Below are positions 28,208 through 37,020 of a stretch of DNA of 64,000 nucleotides, piece after piece. Origin of the DNA: Sutcliffiella horikoshii (lineage in GTDB: Bacteria; Bacillota; Bacilli; Bacillales; Bacillaceae_I); assembly GCF_002157855.1 (NCBI RefSeq), contig NZ_CP020880.1, forward strand, positions 1,550,001-1,614,000. Reading direction: 5' to 3'. A program made the position numbers and the translations under genes. Below the pieces are notes generated by a model. That model searched no databases. It was not told where the DNA came from and was given only the letters and a program-made list of their open reading frames with translations. How positions within the stretch are numbered: the first letter of the stretch is position 1; each line of letters opens with the position of its first letter.

Positions 28208-30248
28208 GCACATAGTGTTATCTGGAGTAGCGTTGATTTTATTCCTTCCAATTTTCTTCTATTTAATACAACCACAGTTCACGATATACATGGCTAAGCA
28301 ACAGATGGTAAATGGGGAGCAAATGGGAAAAGAGGGAATACAGGAGGTGCTAGACAATGAGAAAATTTTTACTGAGCAGAGATACGCACTTATCCGGGAG
28401 TTTATGATGGGGGACTCTTATACGATGGAATATGATGTGTATGTCGGCACGACCTCAACTCATTGGTCTGATCCCCAGGAGTCTAAATTGAAATTCTCTA
28501 TTCAAGAGCGCCTACCTTACTTGTTGGAGTATGTGGAAGAAGGACCGACTGATGGATATATGGAATCAGCGGCTGGTGAAGTAGCGGATTATTACAACCA
28601 GAAAGGCGAATGGCAAAAAGGGAATAGAGTGCTGCAAACAGCTTTAGACAGGGGAAATAAAACATATTTCAGATCGGAATTGGCATTCAAACAAATTGAT
28701 TTGGCCGCTCAAAATGAGAAATATGATCTTGCCTTAAAATATATAGAAGATTACACTGCAAATGTGTCAGCAGATGACTATACAAAAGAAAAAGTAGATA
28801 GGATTAAAAATGGGTTAAACTCAGACTCAGTTAATATTGTTCGAGGAAAAGTACTTCTCAAATCCGATGGTGAGACACCTATGGACGGTGTAGGGGTATT
28901 TCTCCGTGATAAGAACAATTTGCATTACAGCATTGGTGCGTATGAACAATACCAATCAGTAACCAACAAAAACGGTGAATACGTATTTAAAAATGTTCCA
29001 ACAGGCAGTTATCAGCTGGGATTTGGGTTTACCTTTGATCAGATAGATGGTTATACACTTGCCATGCCTGCAGATCCTTGGGTTGAAGTGAAAGGTGAGG
29101 ATGTTGTTGCACAAGATTCCGTCATTAATCCTTTGATTGACATCCATCAGCCGGTTAATTCGGAGGAAATTACAGATAATCAGCTTCATTTTTCATGGGA
29201 ACCTGTGGAAGAAGCGGCATACTACAGTATTAGTGTAGGCAGAGAAGTGGAGGGGGGATCCGTATCGCACGGTTTGAAGAGTGGTATTAAAAGCACTGAA
29301 CTCACTGTTCCCGTGGAAGATCTTTACTTTTCGCAAGGAGTCATTCAGTTTACAGAAGAAAGTGACGGGAAGGGGATTGATTATTCTTCTGTACTAGGTT
29401 TCGCAGATCCTAATGGCCGCTTTTTCTGGAATGTGGAGGCATATGATGAAAAAGGTAATTTAATTACGCAAAGCCAAGGTTACAGATTAGGAGCCGACAC
29501 ATTTGGAAACCTGCCGACTTTTTATTTAAAGAACAGAGAATTGACAAAAGCAGATAGAGTTTTGTTAAAGAATAAGCCAGATGAAGCATTGGATATGTAT
29601 AAGCAAAATTATGCTAAGAATCCAAATGACCTGCATAGTTTGCTAATGATTAGCAAGATTATCGGTGTCGAGGAGTCGGTGTTTAACAAATCAACAAAAG
29701 ATTTGGCAATACCTTACTTAGAGGTTTTGGCTGAAAAAGCCCCTAACGAAATCTTGTTCCTTGATATTCTCCAATACTATTATGAAAAAGAAGATTGGCA
29801 AACCTATAAAAAATGGTATGAAAGGTTTGAAGGTATAAAGGGAGATATTTTAAATGAATATATTGAGGGAACTCACGCAATGGCCCTCTTAAATCAAGAA
29901 AAGTATGAAGAGGCAAAATCACAGTTTCGACTGGTAATGGAGCAAGGATATAGCCATGAACATATCGGCGATTGGCTAGCACTAGAACTGTTTTTAGGTG
30001 ATCCTTTTGATTATGTATTAGAATTGGCGCAAGAACATCCAGAGCAAGGGATTTATGATGTGAGGGTTGATTGGGAGCTTTTAATTAAAAATCTCCAAAG
30101 TGAAGAGGGACAGTTTGATGGATATAGGGAAGAACTTGAAGAGGTAATTGGATGGCACTTTAAGGAGGAAAATGAAAGACTAGAAGATTGGTTGAAAACG
30201 ACAACTAAGATAGAATTGAAGCGGTTTATTGAACATTTGAGAAAATAA
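28185..30248 (+). CDS. Membrane-anchored protein with carboxypeptidase-regulatory-like and TPR regions
   Basis: This 687-residue protein has one N-terminal membrane helix (about 10-30). The next region is helical with TPR-like pairs (about 120-210). A beta-sandwich of carboxypeptidase-regulatory type follows (about 220-300, NKNGEYVFKNVPTGSY), then a second beta-rich domain and C-terminal TPR-like helices (about 480-640). It is the third gene of the ECF operon and overlaps the probable anti-sigma gene, so it may be a sensor or effector of that system on the outer face of the membrane. No enzymatic motif is visible. Confidence 0.75.
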   Translation: MKIKVKIKHIVLSGVALILFLPIFFYLIQPQFTIYMAKQQMVNGEQMGKEGIQEVLDNEKIFTEQRYALIREFMMGDSYTMEYDVYVGTTSTHWSDPQESKLKFSIQERLPYLLEYVEEGPTDGYMESAAGEVADYYNQKGEWQKGNRVLQTALDRGNKTYFRSELAFKQIDLAAQNEKYDLALKYIEDYTANVSADDYTKEKVDRIKNGLNSDSVNIVRGKVLLKSDGETPMDGVGVFLRDKNNLHYSIGAYEQYQSVTNKNGEYVFKNVPTGSYQLGFGFTFDQIDGYTLAMPADPWVEVKGEDVVAQDSVINPLIDIHQPVNSEEITDNQLHFSWEPVEEAAYYSISVGREVEGGSVSHGLKSGIKSTELTVPVEDLYFSQGVIQFTEESDGKGIDYSSVLGFADPNGRFFWNVEAYDEKGNLITQSQGYRLGADTFGNLPTFYLKNRELTKADRVLLKNKPDEALDMYKQNYAKNPNDLHSLLMISKIIGVEESVFNKSTKDLAIPYLEVLAEKAPNEILFLDILQYYYEKEDWQTYKKWYERFEGIKGDILNEYIEGTHAMALLNQEKYEEAKSQFRLVMEQGYSHEHIGDWLALELFLGDPFDYVLELAQEHPEQGIYDVRVDWELLIKNLQSEEGQFDGYREELEEVIGWHFKEENERLEDWLKTTTKIELKRFIEHLRK

Positions 30249-30253
30249 AAGGG

Positions 30254-30293
30254 AAAAGGAACGACTACTTGTGCATAGAGTCGTTCCTTTTTT
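30254..30293 (+). terminator. Terminator of the ECF sigma operon
   Basis: AAAGGAACGACT pairs with AGTCGTTCCTTT around 12 bases and is followed by T residues. Confidence 0.9.
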
Positions 30294-30302
30294 CTTTTTT
30301 GC

Positions 30303-31457
30303 TTATAAGTTTTTCAAAAAACGTTCCATACGGTCCATTGCTTTTTCAAGTGTTTGCATGTCATAGGCATAGGAAAGTCTTACATACCCTTCTCCTAGCT
30401 CAGAGAATGCACTACCTGGTACAACCGCGACGCCTGCTTCCTCTACAAGTTTTAACGCAAAATCAAATGATTTCATCTTATACTTCTCAATTGAAGGGAA
30501 CAGGTAAAACGCGCCACTTGGCTTTACTACCTCAAGCCCCATTTCCCCAAGGCGTCCATACACATAGTTCATTCTCTCTTGATACTGTACTTTCATATCC
30601 TCTGCATCATTAATTCCTGTTGTTAAAGCCTGTAATGCGGCGTATTGAGAGACGGAACTCGCGCAGGAAACGTTGTACTGATGTACCTTTAACATCTGTT
30701 TCATCACATATTCAGGACCAAATACAAGCCCTATTCTCCAACCTGTCATGGAATGGGATTTGGATACACCATTGATGACGATGGTTTTCTCTCGCATGCC
30801 GGGGAGGGTGGCAATAGATTGATGCTTGCCCTCAAAAACAAGTTCACTATATATTTCATCTGACAAAATAAAAATATCCTTGTCTTGCAACAGGTCTGCA
30901 ATTTTTCTTAATTCCGTTTCTGGTAATGCTGCACCAGTCGGGTTAGATGGATAAGGTAGAATGATACAACGTGTTTTTTCCGTAATATTTTTTTCTATTA
31001 GATCTGCTGTTAATTGAAAACCAGTCTCTCTCGTATCGATATGAACAGGTATCGCCCCGCAAAGTTTTATAATAGGTTCGTAACCTGGATAGACTGGCCC
31101 AGGTAAAATCACTTCCGTTTCCGGTTCTAAAATGGTACGAAATGCAATATCAATCCCTTGACTGGCACCAATGGAAACAATCAATTCAGTCTCAGGGTCA
31201 TAATCCATCTTGTATTTCTTTGTAACAAACTCAGTGGCAGCCTTCCTAAGTTCAGGGATGCCAGCATTAGGTGTATACACGGTTTTATTCATTTCAATGG
31301 CAGCTTTGCCGGCTTCTTTTACATGTGTTGGAGTAGGAAAATCGGGTTGCCCGATGGTAAGTGAAAGTACATCATCATATTTTGCTACAAGGTTGAAAAA
31401 CTTTCGAATCCCTGAAATTTCTATATCTTTTACATTCGAGTTGATTAGATGTTCCAT
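30303..31457 (-). CDS. patA: PLP-dependent aminotransferase (PatA type)
   Basis: This 384-residue fold-type I aminotransferase is very similar in its blocks to B. subtilis PatA, proposed to act on N-acetyl-L,L-diaminopimelate in lysine synthesis. Visible motifs are SLTIGQPDFPTP, YTPNAGIPELR, YPSNPTGAALPE, the aspartate block FILSDEIYSELVF, the PLP lysine in NGVSKSHSMTGWRIG and the C-terminal GYVRLSYA. It is transcribed convergently with the ECF operon and shares the terminator region. Specificity among class I/II aminotransferases is an inference. Confidence 0.9.
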   Translation of the reverse strand: MEHLINSNVKDIEISGIRKFFNLVAKYDDVLSLTIGQPDFPTPTHVKEAGKAAIEMNKTVYTPNAGIPELRKAATEFVTKKYKMDYDPETELIVSIGASQGIDIAFRTILEPETEVILPGPVYPGYEPIIKLCGAIPVHIDTRETGFQLTADLIEKNITEKTRCIILPYPSNPTGAALPETELRKIADLLQDKDIFILSDEIYSELVFEGKHQSIATLPGMREKTIVINGVSKSHSMTGWRIGLVFGPEYVMKQMLKVHQYNVSCASSVSQYAALQALTTGINDAEDMKVQYQERMNYVYGRLGEMGLEVVKPSGAFYLFPSIEKYKMKSFDFALKLVEEAGVAVVPGSAFSELGEGYVRLSYAYDMQTLEKAMDRMERFLKNL

Positions 31458-31803
31458 ACAAATTGCCCCTTTATGTATTCAAGCTTTTTAAGTTAGTGTA
31501 ACTGACTTTTTTCCCCTTGTCCAAGAGATTATTCTAGTAAAATGTATAGGTAGGAAGAGGGGTTCCTTGATACCTAGAAAGAGAGGGGAAACGTTTGTTT
31601 GGTCTTTGGCGTACTAGGGAAGACCTATAAAAATAAGAAGCTAGTAGGATAGGAAAAAACTTACATAACCTTTATAATAATTATAAACACAGAATATTCA
31701 CATAATTTTAGTTGCCGTCTCCATTGCTTTGGATGCACTCCTTTCACCTTTGTATTACTGGGATTTGGTGTCTGTTGGATTCCGTCTGAAAGGGGATTGT
31801 GTA
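31458..31803. other. Intergenic region, no gene seen
   Basis: This 346-base AT-rich gap lies between the divergent patA and a small membrane-protein gene. No open frame with a ribosome binding site is visible. A TATAATAATTATAA stretch near 31672-31685 could supply a -10 element for the downstream gene, but no convincing -35 was found. Confidence 0.4.
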
Positions 31804-32025
31804 ATGGATATTGTGCTACAAATCTGGGTTACGTTGTTGGAAAGGTACGCAGAGGAGTTGTTTTTTCAGGATTCATCATCAGGGGTCTTTTCGTTTATGA
31901 TTATTGGGGTGCTCGCTTACTTGTACAAGCAGGAAAAAGAGACAAAGAAACAATGTTCTTGCTGCCAAACAGAGGCGAAAACAATAGAGAAAAAGCTCCC
32001 TGAAAAGCAAGAAGAAGCGGAATGA
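31804..32025 (+). CDS. Small single-pass membrane protein, unknown
   Basis: This 73-residue protein begins with an amphipathic segment, has one membrane helix (VFSFMIIGVLAYLY) and then a Lys/Glu-rich tail containing CSCC. The ATG at 31804 is preceded by AAAGGGG at eight bases. The terminator stem starts within the stop region. No family recognised; the cysteine trio in the cytosolic tail may bind metal, which is speculation. Confidence 0.65.
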   Translation: MDIVLQIWVTLLERYAEELFFQDSSSGVFSFMIIGVLAYLYKQEKETKKQCSCCQTEAKTIEKKLPEKQEEAE

Positions 32026-32045
32026 AGTTTCCGCTTCTTTTTTTG
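32013..32045 (+). terminator. Terminator overlapping the end of the small membrane-protein gene
   Basis: AGAAGCGGAA pairs with TTCCGCTTCT, followed by seven T. The stop codon lies in the loop. Confidence 0.9.
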
Positions 32046-32049
32046 CTTT

Positions 32050-32286
32050 TTACTGTAAGTGAGAGAACTGATCTAATAGGGCATTATATTCGTTTGATAG
32101 TGTTTTGAATTTTTGACGGTTGCCTTCACCTAATGCTAGATCTATTTCGTTCATCAGCCTGTTTTTATGGAATTGAAAGACAGAAGAGTCGACAATGATT
32201 TGAGCGACTTTCTCCTCTCTGGTCATATCAAAGCTTTTGAAGTTGGAAACAGATTGTTCAGGTTGAAAAGAAAAATGCTTATTCAT
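32050..32286 (-). CDS. IDEAL-domain small protein
   Basis: This 78-residue protein ends in an IDEAL-type helix pair, NEIDLALGEGNRQKFKTLSNEYN, preceded by a more variable helix. IDEAL domains occur in small Firmicute proteins and at the end of larger ones and are thought to mediate protein-protein contact. The ATG has GGGGG eight bases upstream. Function unknown beyond the domain. Confidence 0.8.
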   Translation of the reverse strand: MNKHFSFQPEQSVSNFKSFDMTREEKVAQIIVDSSVFQFHKNRLMNEIDLALGEGNRQKFKTLSNEYNALLDQFSHLQ

Positions 32287-32336
32287 AATTTCTACCCCCT
32301 GTGCGGAATTTTGGAATGCGTATTAATGGGTGAATC

Positions 32337-32540
32337 ATGAAAAGGATGGAATATATGCTTGCTCATCCTTTTTCCTATTATCTGATATTTTGTCCTGTTT
32401 GTGAAGTATCATTTTTAGAAAATTTAGATATATCAGAAAAAATAGTGGAAACTTTGTTAAAGTGTGACATTTGCTTAAAAGATATTGTTTGGTTACTTAT
32501 TTTTGAATATACCCAAAATAGCAATAGGGAAAACAATTAG
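32337..32540 (+). CDS. Possible small zinc-ribbon protein
   Basis: This 67-residue frame contains CPVC and CDIC about 24 residues apart, the pattern of a small zinc ribbon. The upstream GGGTG is a weak ribosome binding site and there is no terminator, so it may not be expressed. No family recognised. Confidence 0.35.
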   Translation: MKRMEYMLAHPFSYYLIFCPVCEVSFLENLDISEKIVETLLKCDICLKDIVWLLIFEYTQNSNRENN

Positions 32541-32644
32541 AGTGTATTAACCTTAAAAAAGTTGAAGAAAGAATAGTCATCTGTTGAAATCAATGGTGAT
32601 TCGGAAAAATAATAAAGTCGTGGACGAGAATTTTAAATTTACTC

Positions 32645-32702
32645 TTGAAATATCAATAGAAAACGAATATTATTAGTAAGGTTTCAATAATACATTCGTT
32701 TT
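32645..32702 (+). promoter_or_regulatory. Promoter and PurR-like operator of the purine permease
   Basis: TTGAAA (32645-32650) and TATTAT (32668-32673) are 17 bases apart. Over the -10 and downstream lies an inverted repeat with perfect outer arms AAAACGAAT (32660-32668) and ATTCGTTTT (32694-32702), extended by TATTATT/AATAATA. The CGAA cores resemble PurR boxes, which come as inverted pairs, though the 27-base core spacing is slightly long. The short leader leaves no room for a purine riboswitch. Confidence 0.5.
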
Positions 32703-32717
32703 TGGAGGAATTTTAAG

Positions 32718-34013
32718 TTGGAAAACTATTTTGATTTTAAAAAGTTTAATACGTCAATTAAACAAGAGGTATTAGCGGGGATTACGACTTTCCTTACGAT
32801 GGTTTATATAATTTTTGTGAATCCGGCTATTCTTTCAGCAGCAGGTATTCCATTTGAACAAGTGTTTATGGCAACAATCATTGCCGCTGTGATCGGGACG
32901 GTAACCATGGGACTATTTGCAAAGTATCCAATAGCGGTTGCTCCCGGGATGGGCCTTAATGCATATTTCACAAGTGTTGTAGCTACTCAGGGACTTACCT
33001 ATCAAGCAGTGTTGGGAACGGTGTTTTTAGCTGGACTAGTTATCATTATTTTAAGTTTGACCAATTTAAGAAAAGCGCTTATTGAAGCGATACCTGCGCC
33101 ATTAAAGTATGGGATTACAGCGGGTATTGGCTTATTCATAGCGTTTCTTGGATTAAAGATGGCAGGTATTGTAGTTCCGAGTGATGCAACGATGATTACA
33201 CTTGGAGATCTCACAAGTCCTGTTACGGCGCTTGCTATCGGAGGACTGTTCGTCACCCTCATTCTTATGGCAAAACGGGTATCCGGTGCCCTGTTTTATG
33301 GTATGGTTTTGACGGCAATCGCAGGCTATTTCTTTAATATGCTTTCATTTAACGGCATTGTGGATATGCCTCCTGCACCTCAGTTCATCCATATTGGAGA
33401 TGCACTTAGTGGGGTAGTGACAAACGGTTTATATACTGTGGTATTTGCATTCATTTTAGTTACTATTTTTGATTCTACTGGAACGCTTGTAGGAGTGTCA
33501 GAACAAGCTGGATTTATGAAGGATGGCAAATTGGCAAGAACGAAGCCTGCGACACTTTCCGATGCGATAGCAACGACAGCTGGTGCAGCCCTTGGGACAA
33601 GTCCTTCTTGTGCTTATATTGAATCTTCTGCCGGGGTTGCTGCGGGTGGCAGAACAGGATTGACTTCTATTGTGGTAGCTGGATTGTTTCTTTTATCGAT
33701 GTTCTTTTCCCCGGCAATTTCCGCTATATCCAGTTTACCGGCAATCACTGCACCAATATTAATTATTGTGGGATGTTTTATGATGGAAGGTCTTGCAAAG
33801 ATACAATGGAGAAATTTTGATGAAGCATTCCCTGCTTTCGCCATTATTTTGACAATGCCGTTAACTTCAAGCATCGCAACAGGGATAGCGGTTGGTTTTA
33901 TTACGTATCCCATCATGAAAGCTGTAAATGGAAAGTGGAAAGATGTTCATCCGCTCATTTACGTATTTGCAGTTATATTCTTAATACAAATGATTTATTT
34001 TCCGGCACACTAA
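32718..34013 (+). CDS. AzgA-type purine (hypoxanthine/guanine) permease, PbuG/PbuO-like
   Basis: This 431-residue, multi-helix membrane protein belongs to the nucleobase-cation symporter 2 / AzgA group. Diagnostic blocks are TFLTMVYIIFVNP, AVAPGMGLNAYF, FDSTGTLVGVSEQAG, GTSPSCAYIESSAGVAAGGRTGL and the QWRNFDEAFPAF loop. The start is TTG at 32718 after GGAGG. Substrates in the family are hypoxanthine, guanine or adenine. A PurR-like dyad sits over its promoter. Which of the two B. subtilis paralogues (PbuG, PbuO) it matches best cannot be settled by eye. Confidence 0.93.
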   Translation: MENYFDFKKFNTSIKQEVLAGITTFLTMVYIIFVNPAILSAAGIPFEQVFMATIIAAVIGTVTMGLFAKYPIAVAPGMGLNAYFTSVVATQGLTYQAVLGTVFLAGLVIIILSLTNLRKALIEAIPAPLKYGITAGIGLFIAFLGLKMAGIVVPSDATMITLGDLTSPVTALAIGGLFVTLILMAKRVSGALFYGMVLTAIAGYFFNMLSFNGIVDMPPAPQFIHIGDALSGVVTNGLYTVVFAFILVTIFDSTGTLVGVSEQAGFMKDGKLARTKPATLSDAIATTAGAALGTSPSCAYIESSAGVAAGGRTGLTSIVVAGLFLLSMFFSPAISAISSLPAITAPILIIVGCFMMEGLAKIQWRNFDEAFPAFAIILTMPLTSSIATGIAVGFITYPIMKAVNGKWKDVHPLIYVFAVIFLIQMIYFPAH

Positions 34014-34018
34014 CGGAT

Positions 34019-34058
34019 AAAAAACGACGCACCCAACTTTTTCGGGTGCGTCGTTTCT
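34019..34058 (+). terminator. Terminator of the purine permease
   Basis: AAACGACGCACCC pairs with GGGTGCGTCGTTT around nine bases, ending in TTTCTTATTT. Confidence 0.9.
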
Positions 34059-34089
34059 TATTTAAATGTAGGAAAGTATAAATTCCACT

Positions 34090-34228
34090 TGATTTCCGTT
34101 CCACGCGCTTCGCTTGCCTGCGGGCGGTCCGTGAGCCTGCCTGCGGGGTCCACCTGTCCCTTCCTCCCCCGGGCGTCTGCGCGCCTTCCACTACAATCAA
34201 CAAGGTTACTTCATTCAACTTAAGGTTA
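34090..34228 (-). repeat. ~125-bp repeat, copy 4 (orientation B)
   Basis: Left end TTGATTTCCGTTCCACGCGC, right end ACTACAATCAACAAGG, followed by TTACTTCATTCAACTTAA. It pairs head-to-head with copy 5 some 57 bases on, forming an inverted pair between the permease and the PadR gene. Confidence 0.88.
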
Positions 34229-34284
34229 AAAAAGATATTTAACGAGAAACTGACAAACCAATAACAATTCTTTTAACCAATTTC

Positions 34285-34415
34285 TAGCTGTGGATTGGAG
34301 CAAATGGCGTAGACTCCAGCGGGGGAGTAACGGTAGGTTGAGACCCCGCAACGAAGTGAGGAGGCTCAAGCACCGTCCCGCGGAAAGCGAAGCCAATTGC
34401 GGAAAGGAACAGCGG
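34285..34415 (+). repeat. ~125-bp repeat, copy 5 (orientation A)
   Basis: It begins AGCTGTGGATTGGAGC, passes through GAGACCCCGCAACGAAG, and ends GCGGAAAGGAACAGCGG. Point differences in both ends (GTGGATT, AAAGGAAC) suggest decay of the terminal inverted repeat. Confidence 0.88.
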
Positions 34416-34464
34416 ACTAATCAAATAACTTATAAATAAAAGGGGAGAGAGGACCCGCACTTTC

Positions 34465-35010
34465 TTAGCCTTCTTGATTAAATAACCCTTCTTCTGCATC
34501 TTCCTGAAGTCTTTGTAGCCATTTTAATTCTACTTGGCAGAGTTCATGGGCGTTTTCCATGATGGCTTGCGACCCTTTTGGGGCATGGATACCATATTGA
34601 TTATATACTCTTTCCAGCATTTCAAGTTGCATTTTTGTATGGGAGATTCTCGCAGATAAGGCCTCTCTAATCAGGTTTTCATTCCCAAGATGTATAAATG
34701 CAAGGGCTGTGTACATTGGATGAAAGTGCGTGCTTTCTGCTTGTATCTGCTTTTTTAGTAACTGTTGAAAAGCTTCTTTTCCATCAGGAGTGATGCTATA
34801 TATGGTCTTATCAGGACGAGTCTGGTCTGTTACGACTTGCTTGACCTTAATAAGTTTTTTGTTAAGAAGCTGCTCTACGGCATAGTAGAGGGAGCCTTTT
34901 GCCATTTTAATATATTGCTCCATGTTACGGTCATGCATCACTTGTTGGATTTCGTATGGATGCTTGTCTCCTTCCATGAGGAGACCAAGTATTACAAGTT
35001 TTATTGCCAA
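34465..35010 (-). CDS. PadR-family transcriptional regulator
   Basis: This 181-residue protein has the PadR winged helix (LVILGLLMEGDKHPYEIQ, GSLYYAVEQLLNKKLIK, wing with DKTIYSITPDGKEAF). A C-terminal helical dimerisation domain of the longer Vir/AphA subfamily follows. The start is TTG with AAGGTG nine bases upstream. No typical partner such as a multidrug exporter lies next to it, so its target is unclear. Confidence 0.9.
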   Translation of the reverse strand: MAIKLVILGLLMEGDKHPYEIQQVMHDRNMEQYIKMAKGSLYYAVEQLLNKKLIKVKQVVTDQTRPDKTIYSITPDGKEAFQQLLKKQIQAESTHFHPMYTALAFIHLGNENLIREALSARISHTKMQLEMLERVYNQYGIHAPKGSQAIMENAHELCQVELKWLQRLQEDAEEGLFNQEG

Positions 35011-35163
35011 ATTCGATCACACCTTTGTATGTAAAGAGTGGTTTGTCTTTTATTATAAAGGAAAGATGAGATGTCGGATACTAATAATGGGTTTAGCGGT
35101 ATATTCAAACGCAAATTGAAATCCGACTATTGAGGTAAGTTATTGGAAATTGTCATGTATTTC

Positions 35164-35192
35164 TAGACGAACTCATACAAGAAGCCTATAAT
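35164..35192 (+). promoter_or_regulatory. Possible SigA promoter of the KinB-like kinase
   Basis: TAGACG (35164-35169) and TATAAT (35187-35192) are 17 bases apart, about 95 bases before the start codon. The -35 matches four of six consensus bases. Confidence 0.45.
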
Positions 35193-35292
35193 GGATGGGG
35201 TGCTAAATTATAAAATTTAACACTTTACCCATTAAATTGAGTCCGGTGGGTAATATAAGTAATGTTGTTATTAATTGGAGGATTTGTTTTGA

Positions 35293-36552
35293 ATGATTTA
35301 TCTAATTAAACCGCTAATTGTTAATATAACCATCATCTTTTCATTGATGTTCAATGCGAATTTATTCTTTCCCTTCAGCAAAAGAAAACCCCTGAATTTT
35401 AAACAGTCAACCATACTTGGATTGTTTAGTGCATTTTCTGCAACGTTGTGTATGCTTTACCCCATTGAAACACTGGAAGATACTAATTTTGACTTTAGGA
35501 TGATACCAATCATAATTGTTACGTTGTATGGAGGCTGGTATCCTGGCCTGCTTTGTACAGTTATAGTCGTAATGCTGCGATACTTGATTGGTGGAGAGTA
35601 TGTTTACGTTGGTATTGCGGTTTCCATTCTTGCTTTAGGAATAGGTGTCTTGTTCCGTTCTGGCTTTCTTAAGAGCGCCAATAAAGTGTTATATGGAGTT
35701 ATTGTCATATCCTTCTATTATTTGGTATATATTTTCATTTTGTTTAGTACAGTATCTTTTTTAGATATTAATTTTTATATTGTTTATTTTCTTGCATTCA
35801 GCTTAACTTTTACGGCTTTGATATTTACGGTAGAAAAATTAATCATTGCTAATCAACAGTTTGATGAAACTTTGTATCTGGATAAACTTTCAACAGTCAG
35901 TCAAATGGCAGCAGCATTTGCTCACGAAATCAGAAACCCCATTACAACTGTCAGAGGCTTTATTCAATTTATTAACTCCGACACCAAAGACGAAAATTTA
36001 AAGCAATTTGCTCCACTCATTCTTGATGAATTGGATCGGACCAATAAGATTATCACGAATTATCTGACTGTGGCACGGCCGACAAACTTCACTTTATCAT
36101 ATATAGATGTTAATAAAGCCCTGCAAGACTCTGTAGAGTTGCTCAGACCATTCGGGTCATACCGCAATGTTTCCATAGACCTTAACTTAGAGGGGGAGCA
36201 TTATATCTACAGTGATGAACAACATTTAAAGCAGGTATTAATGAACATCATTAAAAATGGAATTGAGGCAGTGGATGAAGAGCAAGGTGGATATGTGAAA
36301 ATCGTGAAAAAGCCTGCAGATGAAAGAGGGCAGGTTGAAATCATCTTTGTGGATAATGGAATAGGAATGAGCGAGGAGCAATTAGAGAAACTCGGGTTAC
36401 CTTATTATACGACAAAAACAAAAGGTACAGGATTAGGAAGCATGATAACAAACAGGTTGATCCATGAAATGAAAGGTAAAATCCATTATGAAAGCAAGGT
36501 TCATAACGGCACATCTGTCACAGTTAAATTACCTATTGTTATCAAAAACTAA
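35293..36552 (+). CDS. KinB-like membrane sensor histidine kinase
   Basis: This 419-residue kinase has five or six N-terminal membrane helices of the 5TM LytS/KinB receptor type (about 5-185, including LYGGWYPGLLCTVIVVMLRYL). A HisKA domain follows with His211 in AAFAHEIRNPITTVRGFI, then a HATPase with QVLMNIIKNGIEAV, DNGIGMS and TGLGSMIT. The arrangement matches sporulation kinase B, which phosphorylates Spo0F. No KapB homologue or response regulator is adjacent. The ATG at 35293 follows GGAGG by 11 bases. Confidence 0.88.
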   Translation: MIYLIKPLIVNITIIFSLMFNANLFFPFSKRKPLNFKQSTILGLFSAFSATLCMLYPIETLEDTNFDFRMIPIIIVTLYGGWYPGLLCTVIVVMLRYLIGGEYVYVGIAVSILALGIGVLFRSGFLKSANKVLYGVIVISFYYLVYIFILFSTVSFLDINFYIVYFLAFSLTFTALIFTVEKLIIANQQFDETLYLDKLSTVSQMAAAFAHEIRNPITTVRGFIQFINSDTKDENLKQFAPLILDELDRTNKIITNYLTVARPTNFTLSYIDVNKALQDSVELLRPFGSYRNVSIDLNLEGEHYIYSDEQHLKQVLMNIIKNGIEAVDEEQGGYVKIVKKPADERGQVEIIFVDNGIGMSEEQLEKLGLPYYTTKTKGTGLGSMITNRLIHEMKGKIHYESKVHNGTSVTVKLPIVIKN

Positions 36553-36558
36553 GTAAAC

Positions 36559-36600
36559 AAAAGAGGCTGATGTTGAAAATCAACGCCAGCCTCTTTTCTA
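36559..36600 (+). terminator. Bidirectional terminator
   Basis: AAAAGAGGCTG pairs with CAGCCTCTTTT. It ends both the kinase gene and the convergent lipoprotein gene. Confidence 0.88.
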
Positions 36601-37020
36601 TTTTTTCCATAAAGAAACTTCACCAGTATTTCGATTTACCTTGTACCATCCGCGTGATAATTTTTCCGGTTGATTATTAAAATGTACAAGATCAGATACA
36701 TGAAATAAGTAAAATTCCCCATCAATGCCCTCGTAAGCAACATCTGTACTATCATGCCTGGTAAGCTCCAAATACTTCATTAGACTTGATCTCGCTTCTT
36801 GTCTAGAGATTTTCCCTTGATCATTATCGCCATTTGTGTTGTCTACGTTTATCAATGCTTCATTCCGTGAATCTCTTATCAGTTCATCATTGGACATCAA
36901 TCCAGGTTGTTTTCTTTCTTCTGTTATCGTTGGTCCCTTTGCACTTTCTTCATCCCTTTGATTGGCACACCCACAGGAAAGAACAAATACTAATGGAATA
37001 ATTAACAGTTTTTGATGCAT
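36598..37020 (-). CDS. Small lipoprotein, unknown
   Basis: This 140-residue protein has a type II signal peptide with lipobox VLSC (lipidated Cys near residue 16) and a second nearby Cys. A polar, probably disordered stretch follows, then a compact C-terminal domain (about 90-140) with repeated beta motifs (YLFHVSDL, GWYKVNRNTGEVSLW). The last block resembles PepSY-like or small beta domains in Bacillus lipoproteins. ATG 37020 has AAGGAGG nine bases upstream. Confidence 0.75.
   Translation of the reverse strand: MHQKLLIIPLVFVLSCGCANQRDEESAKGPTITEERKQPGLMSNDELIRDSRNEALINVDNTNGDNDQGKISRQEARSSLMKYLELTRHDSTDVAYEGIDGEFYLFHVSDLVHFNNQPEKLSRGWYKVNRNTGEVSLWKK

Noticed and set aside
32541-32717. Purine riboswitch ahead of the pbuG-type permease
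   Set aside because: The conserved riboswitch core is absent and the promoter found leaves only about 38 bases of leader.
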